DNA from: Lachnospiraceae bacterium
GTDB taxonomy: Bacteria; Bacillota; Clostridia; Lachnospirales; Lachnospiraceae
NCBI GenBank assembly: GCA_017542245.1
Contig: JAFXXN010000175.1
Location: forward strand, 1-64,000
Length of the DNA stretch: 64,000 nt
Reading direction: 5' to 3'
Below the pieces are notes generated by a model, which had not been told where the DNA came from, made no database searches, and worked only from the letters and a program-made list of their open reading frames with translations. Shown one piece after another: positions 17,897 through 24,861 of this stretch (within the stretch, counting starts at the first letter, position 1; each line of letters opens with the position of its first letter). Position numbers and translations under genes: made by a program.

Positions 17897-18994
17897 ATGA
17901 AAACAGAAAGAAAACTATTGGGGCTGCTTTTAGTGGCGATTATGTTTGTCAGCGTATTTGCGGTGCTTACGCCGAATGTAGGCGTAAGTGCGGCAGAGGG
18001 GCTCGGAACACCGAAGATTACGCTGAAGAGGATAAACAGTGGAACGGGTGTGAAAATCACCATAAGCAAGACAAAGGGAGCGGCAGGGTATTTCATCTAT
18101 ATCACAAATACTGACAACACTTATTCGAAGTATATGCACAGTGATGGGAAAGATGAACGTCTTGTGGGACAGCTTGAAAAAGACGGGACAAAAAAGCGCA
18201 CATATAAAATAAAAGGTCTACCAAAGGGAAAATATACTTTCAAGGTTATGGCTTATGATTCAAATTGGGAATACAATAATTACAGTGCGGAAAAAACCAT
18301 AAAGATAAAAGCAGCCAAGGTTAAGGATACAAAGGAAAAGAGCTATGATTTCTCAAAAGTAAAGGTTGGAGAGGTCGTTGAATTTGGCTCTTATGAGCAG
18401 GATGCTAACATGAATAACGGAAAGGAAGCCATTGAATGGATAGTGCTTTCAAAGGATAAGAACCAGATGCTCTTGATAAGCAAGTATGCGCTTGACACGC
18501 TTCCTTACAATAAGGAATACAAGGGTATCACATGGGAGAATTGTACTCTTCGTGAATGGCTGAATAAGAGTTTTTACAAGACAGCTTTCACTGACAAAGA
18601 AAGAAAAATGATAAAGAACACGAAGCTTACCAATGCGGATAATACAGTTTACGGCACACCGGGCGGAAGTGACACGAAGGATAATGTATTCCTGCTTTCA
18701 TTTGATGACATAAAGAACACGGAATATGGCTTCAGTTCGGAATATCGTGAAAATGATATAGCGCGTAGATGCGCTCCGACAGCTTATGCTGTTGCACAGG
18801 GTGCATATACTGATTACATGTACATGACTAAGGATGGCGAGAATACTTGTTGTTGGTGGCTTCGTTCTCCTGGCGACGGCGCTATCTTCGCTGCCGCGGT
18901 TGTGGGCTACGGTGGCGGCGCGGGCGGCGTCGGCAGCTATGTCATCAGCGAAGGTGACTCCGTTCGCCCAGCAATATATGTTAGTCTGAAATAA
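17897..18994 (+). CDS. Secreted DUF6273-type protein with hypervariable-looking C-terminus
   Basis: 365 residues. Signal peptide (about 1-32), a fibronectin III-like region (about 36-140, AAGYFIYITNTDN, GKYTFKVMAYD), then a DUF6273/C-type-lectin-like domain (about 150-365): FGSYEQD, IEWIVLSKDKNQMLLISKYALD, REWLNKSFY, and the terminal WWLRSPG (residues 320-326) and VRPAIYV (356-362). Between these two landmarks lie about 29 residues dominated by Gly, Ala, Val and Ser, encoded by GC-rich, often C-ending codons unlike the rest of the gene. That layout is typical of diversity-generating-retroelement targets, where a variable surface-binding patch sits at the C-terminus. GGGAGG ribosome site. Ligand unknown. 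Confidence 0.82.
   Translation: MKTERKLLGLLLVAIMFVSVFAVLTPNVGVSAAEGLGTPKITLKRINSGTGVKITISKTKGAAGYFIYITNTDNTYSKYMHSDGKDERLVGQLEKDGTKKRTYKIKGLPKGKYTFKVMAYDSNWEYNNYSAEKTIKIKAAKVKDTKEKSYDFSKVKVGEVVEFGSYEQDANMNNGKEAIEWIVLSKDKNQMLLISKYALDTLPYNKEYKGITWENCTLREWLNKSFYKTAFTDKERKMIKNTKLTNADNTVYGTPGGSDTKDNVFLLSFDDIKNTEYGFSSEYRENDIARRCAPTAYAVAQGAYTDYMYMTKDGENTCCWWLRSPGDGAIFAAAVVGYGGGAGGVGSYVISEGDSVRPAIYVSLK
18853..18972 (+). other. Candidate retroelement variable region (VR)
   Basis: The stretch from the WWLRSPG codons to the VRPA codons. By hand count the 100 bases 18871-18970 are 69% G+C and contain only 11 A, in an AT-rich gene. Codons such as GGC, GAC, ATC, TTC, GTC, TAC and AGC dominate, as expected if AAC codons of a template were mutated at A. 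No template copy or reverse transcriptase was seen in the window. Confidence 0.5.
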
Positions 18995-19047
18995 TCCGAG
19001 GCGTATGTGGATAGTATTATATAGGCTAATCTCTACCCAAAAATCTA

Positions 19048-19075
19048 TTTACAATTCACAGATTTATAGTATAAT
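19048..19075 (+). promoter_or_regulatory. Promoter of the candidate non-coding RNA
   Basis: TTTACA (19048-19053), 16 bases, TATAAT (19070-19075). The next open frame starts 300 bases later, beyond a strong terminator, so it appears to drive the RNA unit at 19082-19256. Confidence 0.6.
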
Positions 19076-19081
19076 ATAAGT

Positions 19082-19256
19082 ACTTGCAGCTAACCGGGTT
19101 TACTTCTCTGGCCAGGCAGGAACGGGAATACCGCCTGCCTATAATAATTCGGTGATATTCGCAAGAATAGCCACAGCTAGTAATGCTTACTTCTTTGGGC
19201 AGATAGTATTATAATATCGTGGCTTGTTGGCCGGCAGAAATGCCGGCTTGTTTTTC
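19082..19256 (+). ncRNA. Candidate structured non-coding RNA, about 175 nt, unassigned
   Basis: A gene-free stretch of 390 bases (18995-19384) holds a consensus-like promoter, then about 175 bases rich in pairing and ending in an intrinsic terminator. Visible structure: GGCAGG ... CCTGCC with an inner CGG/CCG pair; a TATTC-GCAA-GAATA hairpin with GNRA loop; and two copies of a TTACTTCT(C/T)T-GG motif, one near each end. No open frame of note. It does not show the hallmark motifs of SRP RNA, T-box, tmRNA or common riboswitches, as far as I can tell by eye; 6S RNA cannot be excluded. Nothing was seen at 19257-19384 beyond the next gene's ribosome site. Confidence 0.5.
19229..19256 (+). terminator. 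Intrinsic terminator of the candidate RNA
   Basis: GCCGGC (19231-19236), loop AGAAAT, GCCGGC (19243-19248), then TTGTTTTT. Confidence 0.9.
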
Positions 19257-19384
19257 GTTATCAATCAGAGCCTAAAGTTCTCTTATTGATAATAGAACAG
19301 CATAAAAGTCTTGGTAATCCAGTAATCAACAAATGGTCAAAATCATCGAATAAGCGTCCGTGTGATTGAAAGAATAGGAGCAAT

Positions 19385-21430
19385 ATGGAGAAGATATTTA
19401 AAGATTTTTTGTTTTCAAAACATATATTAGTAGCTGAAAAGTATGGGGATTCCAATACATTTGAAACTTTATTCAGTATCGCAAATCTGTTTAACATCAG
19501 GATAAAAGAGGGGCAAGATCTGGTCGAAAGGGAAATGATAGAATATATTTCCGGTATGATAGGAAAAGTAGTTCCTGAGCCGTTTTATAAAGGTTTTCCG
19601 GATAGTGTTAGGAAACTAACAAGTGATGAGCTTCTCTTTGACCAGATGGTGCATTACTCAATAACATACGGATTTGGCAAATTCGATGAAGCCGGGCACT
19701 CCGTTCTTGAAGAATATATGGAGAGAACGGTTTTCAGCGAGAAAACAGAAACTAAGGATTTTATTGTGGTACCTGAACTGGAGGCTTTAAAAAGGATTCA
19801 GGCTGCAGTAGATGATATGGCCTTAAGCACCAGACCGCTCAGCCAGCAGCAATATGATGTAGTTCGTGAATTTGCTGATAAAATACATTATTATCCGGTA
19901 AAGATAGCTTCAAAAAATCTGGCTATAAGACTGCTTAATGATGTTCGTGACCAGTATTTTATCAATTTCATAAAGCTGTCGGATGTATTAAAACTGGTCG
20001 AAGAGATAAACTATCGTAGGTACGGTAATACTAATATTCGTAAATTGAACCTAAAAAATCAGGACAGAAGGTTTATTACTTTTGTGATTGATTTTCTGCT
20101 TAAGAAACCTACATATGATATTATAAATTGTTACGAGAGAAAAGCCGAATGGTGCGGACTACTGCATCATATTCATTATGAAATCAAGGATATGTATGGC
20201 AGAGATTTTGTATTCAAGATGCGTGGCCGTGTAAACCACTCTGTTTATTCAGATTTTGAAGAAGCAATAAATAAAGGGAAAATAGAAGATGCAGTAAGGG
20301 TCCTGGAAAAAGGTAAAGGCTCCGGAGCAATTCTTCGAAATCTTGATTATCTTATAAGCCGTTGCGAGAATGAAGATGATATAAAAGTAGTAATAGATAA
20401 TATTTCATCAACAAACGTTATGATTCTGATACAGCTGTTGATTAAATATTCATCTAAAAACAAAATACAAACCAAGAGAACCTTCACTTTCACAAAGTTT
20501 GAGAAGATGAAAGTACATTCTGAGACAGATGCTGAAGCAAAGCGAAGAAGAACATATTTGTCAGATGCTCAGACGGAGGTTTTGCGAACCTTCATTAAAA
20601 AAGAACTTGAATTTGCATTAAAAAAACGCTTGGGTAAAGTCTATGTGGATGATGATATGGCATATCATGCTCTGCCTGTGCAGGAGACGGCATCTTCGGG
20701 TGGATACGGCGTACTTACAAAAGGTACCAGGCTTCATATAGATGATTTCAAAAAATTAAGAGCATTTACTTATTGGGAAAAAGTTGATGATATTGATCTG
20801 TCCTGCTTTGGTATAACTGAAGACGGTAAGAAAATCGAGTTTTCGTGGCGTACCATGGCAGAAAAACAGTCGGATGCCATTGTTTATTCTGGAGATCAGA
20901 CAAGCGGATATAAGGGAGGCTCTGAATATTTTGATATCAATCTGGAGAATTTTAAAAAAGAGTATCCGAATGTAAAGTACATTATATTCTGTGATAATGT
21001 ATTTTCACCTGTGAGATTCTGTGATTGTTTCTGCAAAGCAGGATATATGCTGCGTGACACAGAGGATTCAGGTAAAGTATTTGAGCCGAAGAGTGTTGAG
21101 TCTTCGTTTATTATTAACTCAGACAGTACTTTCGCATATCTTTTCGGACTTGACTTGGAAAAAAATGATTTTATCTGGCTAAATGTAAACAGAAACAGTT
21201 ATGCGGCTGTGGCAGGAGAATCTCCATTGGCATTCTTGATTGATTATTTCTTTGTGACGGATGTTATAAATGTAAAAAGCTTCTTTGAAATGATGGCTAC
21301 AGAAATAGTATCAGATCCTAAAAAGGCTGATATTGTCGTATCGGATAAGATTGATGAGTCTGAAGTAAAAGAAGGGGCTAAACTGATACATAGCTATGAT
21401 TTCGAAAAGATGACGGCACTTATGGGGTAA
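19385..21430 (+). CDS. Protein of unknown function with C-terminal TerD-like domain
   Basis: 681 residues, no signal peptide or membrane helix, so cytoplasmic. The N-terminal 440 residues are mostly helical-looking and match no family I recognise. The region about 455-600 resembles a TerD (tellurite/stress resistance) domain: DIDLSCFGITEDGKKIEF, VYSGDQTSGYKGGSEYFDINL, then VKYIIFCDNVFS, keeping the DxDLS start and the GD...GG..E..D calcium-site-like spacing. Start ATG follows AGGAG. Lone gene with no other ter genes nearby. A stress-related or scaffolding role is only inferred from the domain. Confidence 0.6.
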   Translation: MEKIFKDFLFSKHILVAEKYGDSNTFETLFSIANLFNIRIKEGQDLVEREMIEYISGMIGKVVPEPFYKGFPDSVRKLTSDELLFDQMVHYSITYGFGKFDEAGHSVLEEYMERTVFSEKTETKDFIVVPELEALKRIQAAVDDMALSTRPLSQQQYDVVREFADKIHYYPVKIASKNLAIRLLNDVRDQYFINFIKLSDVLKLVEEINYRRYGNTNIRKLNLKNQDRRFITFVIDFLLKKPTYDIINCYERKAEWCGLLHHIHYEIKDMYGRDFVFKMRGRVNHSVYSDFEEAINKGKIEDAVRVLEKGKGSGAILRNLDYLISRCENEDDIKVVIDNISSTNVMILIQLLIKYSSKNKIQTKRTFTFTKFEKMKVHSETDAEAKRRRTYLSDAQTEVLRTFIKKELEFALKKRLGKVYVDDDMAYHALPVQETASSGGYGVLTKGTRLHIDDFKKLRAFTYWEKVDDIDLSCFGITEDGKKIEFSWRTMAEKQSDAIVYSGDQTSGYKGGSEYFDINLENFKKEYPNVKYIIFCDNVFSPVRFCDCFCKAGYMLRDTEDSGKVFEPKSVESSFIINSDSTFAYLFGLDLEKNDFIWLNVNRNSYAAVAGESPLAFLIDYFFVTDVINVKSFFEMMATEIVSDPKKADIVVSDKIDESEVKEGAKLIHSYDFEKMTALMG

Positions 21431-21564
21431 TGGCTATATTAAGTATCCGTTATATTAGTTTTAAATCGTTTTATATATTAGTTGTAAAAAATTTAGTTAT
21501 ATGGTATTATATTTCTATCTGAAATTATTAAATGTATTTGGATAATATGCAAAGGAGAAAGAGT

Positions 21565-21755
21565 ATGAAGAAATTATCTAAGCTATTTGGGGTATTGGCT
21601 GTACTTGTAAAACTTTAAAGGTATCACAGGATATACCCGGAGCTGAAGCATTTAAGGGTTCAACAATTTATGTTCGTGTAAGAGTATACTTCGCATATGG
21701 TGAAGTAACTACTTACAGTACATGGAGCAAGATCAAGAGTATAAATGTAAAATAA
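21565..21755 (+). pseudogene. Remnant of a secreted fibronectin-like protein
   Basis: An AAGGAG ribosome site and ATG at 21565 start a typical signal-peptide beginning (MKKLSKLFGVLAVLVKL) that stops after 17 codons at 21616-21618. Immediately, in another frame, 46 codons or so encode the C-terminal end of a fibronectin III-like domain (GAEAFKGSTIYVRVRVYFAY ... YSTWSKIKSI) ending at 21755. The middle of the gene is missing, so this looks like an internal deletion that fused start and end out of frame. A perfect terminator follows. Confidence 0.75.
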
Positions 21756-21764
21756 CATTATTTC

Positions 21765-21796
21765 ATAGGCTTAAGAGAAATCTTAAGCCTATTTTA
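21765..21796 (+). terminator. Intrinsic terminator after the decayed gene
   Basis: ATAGGCTTAAGA and TCTTAAGCCTAT form a perfect 12-bp stem with a GAAA loop, followed by TTTT. Confidence 0.92.
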
Positions 21797-21809
21797 AGAG
21801 GTGAAGGTT

Positions 21810-23783
21810 ATGATAAAGTTTAAAAAGATTTTTGCTATACTTTTAGTTTTTACCATAGTTATTGGTGCATTTATTTGGACCAAAAACGAAGTACCCGCAA
21901 GCGCCGCATCAGAAAACAACTATGTACTTGCCTGTAATGTCAAGCAATTAAAAAAAGCCATGAAAGCTAAGCAGGCAGCCACAATTATATTTAGGACTGA
22001 AACATATAATAATATAACTATACCTTCTGTAAAAGCAGCTAAGAATAAACAAATATTTATTGTTACTCCCAATTCTAACGTAACGAATAAAGCAAGGTTT
22101 AGCACAGTTACAGTTAATGCCGTTAAGACGTATACTGAGGACGCAAAAGGAAATACTATATTTTGGGATGTTGACGAAACCGAACGTCTGACTGTTGCCA
22201 AAGGGAAAACTATCAGTAAACTGGTTTTATCAAACTGGCTGGGATATGATCCGTATTTTAATGTAAGAGAAGATGCAAAAGTTAAGAATATAGAGATAGA
22301 TACCGAAGGATATGAAAGCACATCTAATAAAAAGAAACGAACTGTGACTGCTTCATGGGAAGATGATGGGCTTTCTGTAAAAGTAACATTTAAGTTTAAT
22401 AAAAACGGCCGTATAACTAAAATGTCCGGAACAAATCTGATCCGGGAAGGCGAGTATACTACCACATATGAATATGACAAGAGTGGAAATCTTATAAGAC
22501 AGGATATTTCCAAACCGGTTAGAAGAAATACCGTAATGACATATGAATATGATTCGGATAATAATCTTATTAAGGTTATCGAATCAAAAAACGGAGAAAA
22601 AGAATATATAACCTATTATGAATATGATTCGTATGGTAATTGCACCTATGTTTCAGGAGTTATTCCCGTAGATGAGGTGGATTATGCTTTAAGGCCTGAT
22701 TATGATGATAATGGAAAAATCATTTCGGCAAATAATGTTTCGTACACTTATGATTCAGAAGGAAGATTAACAGAATATATTAATACAAACAGTTACGATG
22801 GGTATTCTTTAAAATATTATTATGACAAAAACGGTTTCCTTACAAAAACAGTAGGTGATTTTGGATATGGTAATAATTCCGTAAATGAATATTCAAATGA
22901 CTTTCTTGGTAACAAAATTTTCGAGGTAGACAGATATGAAGATGAACAAGGTTATTCTGATAACGCAACTAGAACGCTACATGAAAAAAATGAATATTTA
23001 GGTGATTATAAGGTTTATGAGGATGGGTTTGTTTCACCTGTAAAAAGATTTCAGAATACAAAGGAAGAATATGAAAAAGCCGGCTATTGTGTTGTTACAA
23101 ATACTGAAGAATTTCTTGATGCTATAGCTCCAAATGCTAAAATAATTCTTGCGTGTACTGTGGAATTGGGTTTTTACACCGATTATTATAGGTTTGGGGC
23201 AGAAGATTTTAATAAATCTCATAAGTATGTAAGTTTTGAAAAAAATGGAGATGGATATGATTTAGTTATAACCGGTGTGGACAATTTGTTGATAAGCGGT
23301 GGAAATATTAAAGGCACTTCTTCAGCTATCTATACCGGCCCGGGAAGTGCTAAAGCTTTGAAGTTTGTTGATTGTAATGGCGTTAAACTGAATTCATTAT
23401 ACTGCAGTCATATAAGTTATGTAGATGTTTCGGCAAATCTCTTAGAGTTCTATAACTGTCATGATGTCGGACTGTATGACTTAATTATACGCGATAGCCT
23501 TTACGGTGTGGCTGCTTATGAAAGAAGCGGTAATATAAGAGTATATAATAGTAAGATTCAGTCATGTGAAGGTGTATGCTATTTTTCTGAAATTGATAAT
23601 AGCGTTTTATTTGCCAACTGCATTTTTGCACGTTCAAATTCAGGCGGAGAGATCAATAAATCAGCAAATTATAATCCTGATGTTACGTTCAGGAGATGTT
23701 CGTTTGGAGTTGAAGAAAGTAAAGCAAATGCCTTTTTAGGAAAGATTAACTTCGATGAATGCCTATGGAGTAGTGGGACATAA
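21810..23783 (+). CDS. Secreted YD-repeat / beta-helix protein of unknown function
   Basis: 657 residues from ATG 21810; an upstream GTG at 21801 lies within the AAGAGGTG ribosome site. Signal-anchor-like N-terminus (about 5-35). Residues about 200-380 contain RHS/YD-type repeats (TYEYDKSGNLIRQD, TYEYDSDNNLIKV, YYEYDSYGNCTYV, SYTYDSEGRLTEY). The C-terminal 220 residues look like a right-handed beta-helix (NLLISGGNIKG, ALKFVDCNGVKLNSLYCSHI, LEFYNCHDVGLYDLII). A combination of short YD repeats with a beta-helix suggests a surface or wall-bound carbohydrate-binding role, but no catalytic motif is evident. No polymorphic-toxin domain or immunity gene is present. Confidence 0.65.
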   Translation: MIKFKKIFAILLVFTIVIGAFIWTKNEVPASAASENNYVLACNVKQLKKAMKAKQAATIIFRTETYNNITIPSVKAAKNKQIFIVTPNSNVTNKARFSTVTVNAVKTYTEDAKGNTIFWDVDETERLTVAKGKTISKLVLSNWLGYDPYFNVREDAKVKNIEIDTEGYESTSNKKKRTVTASWEDDGLSVKVTFKFNKNGRITKMSGTNLIREGEYTTTYEYDKSGNLIRQDISKPVRRNTVMTYEYDSDNNLIKVIESKNGEKEYITYYEYDSYGNCTYVSGVIPVDEVDYALRPDYDDNGKIISANNVSYTYDSEGRLTEYINTNSYDGYSLKYYYDKNGFLTKTVGDFGYGNNSVNEYSNDFLGNKIFEVDRYEDEQGYSDNATRTLHEKNEYLGDYKVYEDGFVSPVKRFQNTKEEYEKAGYCVVTNTEEFLDAIAPNAKIILACTVELGFYTDYYRFGAEDFNKSHKYVSFEKNGDGYDLVITGVDNLLISGGNIKGTSSAIYTGPGSAKALKFVDCNGVKLNSLYCSHISYVDVSANLLEFYNCHDVGLYDLIIRDSLYGVAAYERSGNIRVYNSKIQSCEGVCYFSEIDNSVLFANCIFARSNSGGEINKSANYNPDVTFRRCSFGVEESKANAFLGKINFDECLWSSGT

Positions 23784-23877
23784 TAAATTATATATTGATA
23801 TCATACTGTTAAAGAGTATAATGAATATAAAGAAGTGAAATTAACTTTGAATTTAAACATAAGGAGGAACAGAAAAG

Positions 23878-24726
23878 ATGGATTATGTATTTGAAATGCC
23901 TTCTACAATGCTTAAGGAATGCAGCAAGAAGGGAACAGTCGAAAGATTTGAATATGACACATTTACTTATGAAGACGAAAACAAGCCCCTGCATAAAGGT
24001 GCATGGGTATATCTGCCTTACGGATATGATAAAGAGAAAAAATATAATATTCTTTATCTTATGCATGGCGGTGCAGTGACAGAGGATTGGTGGTTTAAGA
24101 TGTTCCCTGATACTGTTACTATACTTGATAACATGATGGCTGACGGTATCTGTGATCCTTGCATCATAGTAACTCCAACGTATTACAGAGGTGATGAAAA
24201 GGTAGACAAGAACGGAGACTACATAACAGAGCAGTTTAGATATGAACTCCGTAAGGATCTGATTCCTGCAGTAGAGAGCCATTATCTTACATACGCTGAA
24301 CGTGACGTAACAGAACAGAATCTTGTAAAGTCCAGGGATCACAGGGCATTTGCAGGATTATCGCTTGGATCAATGGCTACATACCGTGCTGCTTTCTATA
24401 ATAATTTTGATTTATTTGCATGGTACGGACCGTTCTCAGGATGCGGCGGCCCGTTTGGTAATCATGATAATGAGGCAAAGCGGATATGCGAGACTTTAAA
24501 AAATGGTGTAGAAAAAGGACTTGAACTTAAATATATGTTCTGTTGTAACGGGGATAAGGACATAGCTTACGCTGAGCATACTGATATCATGGGAAAGGTA
24601 ATTGCTGATTGTCCTCAGCTGAAGAAAGGCGAGAACTATGATTTCTTTGTTATCCCGGGCAGGGTACACGATATGAAAGCATGGCAGCTTGATCTTTATC
24701 ATGCTTTACAGATTTTCTTTAAATGA
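23878..24726 (+). CDS. CE1-type alpha/beta-hydrolase esterase (feruloyl or acetyl-xylan esterase-like)
   Basis: 282 residues, no signal peptide. Matches the esterase D / carbohydrate esterase family 1 fold: oxyanion region YLMHGG (about 60-65), nucleophile in GLSLGS (Ser162), an acid in NGDKD (Asp226 or Asp228) and His264 in VHDMKAW. Related enzymes release ferulic or acetyl groups from arabinoxylan side chains. AAGGAGG ribosome site. It lies 135 bases before a GH3 glucosidase, with a dispersed repeat between, suggesting a hemicellulose-processing set. Without a secretion signal it would act on imported oligosaccharides. Exact ester specificity cannot be told. Confidence 0.85.
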   Translation: MDYVFEMPSTMLKECSKKGTVERFEYDTFTYEDENKPLHKGAWVYLPYGYDKEKKYNILYLMHGGAVTEDWWFKMFPDTVTILDNMMADGICDPCIIVTPTYYRGDEKVDKNGDYITEQFRYELRKDLIPAVESHYLTYAERDVTEQNLVKSRDHRAFAGLSLGSMATYRAAFYNNFDLFAWYGPFSGCGGPFGNHDNEAKRICETLKNGVEKGLELKYMFCCNGDKDIAYAEHTDIMGKVIADCPQLKKGENYDFFVIPGRVHDMKAWQLDLYHALQIFFK

Positions 24727-24762
24727 AATCTTCAAATATTATATTAAAAGGTTAACATAAAA

Positions 24763-24839
24763 TATAACAATATGATATGCCGAGTATTATTTTGTTACCA
24801 AGGAAACGCTGAAGGCCTTTTCGAAGTGACAATTGACAA
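24763..24839 (+). repeat. Two-hairpin dispersed repeat, copy 1
   Basis: Starts TATAACAA, has TTTTGTTA (first-stem 3' arm), GGAAACGC-tgaag-GCCTTT (second stem, one mismatch) and ends GTGACAATTGACAA. Lies directly before the GH3 start (24862). It accounts for the spurious in-frame extension upstream of GH3. Confidence 0.85.
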
Positions 24840-24861
24840 AAACAGAAAAGGACGTTTAAAT

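Noticed and set aside
19000-19384. Template region or retroelement reverse transcriptase beside the variable-region candidate
   Set aside because: No A-rich near-copy of the variable region and no reverse-transcriptase motif (YxDD) gene was found in the window.
24833-24838. TTGACA at the end of each dispersed repeat as a -35 promoter element
   Set aside because: In several copies the start codon lies only 20-31 bases after it and no -10 sits at 16-18 bases, so it cannot be the -35 of those genes.
24772-24861. Longer N-terminus for the GH3 enzyme
   Set aside because: The extra codons are translated dispersed repeat; the ATG at 24862 has a ribosome site and begins the conserved GH3 domain.
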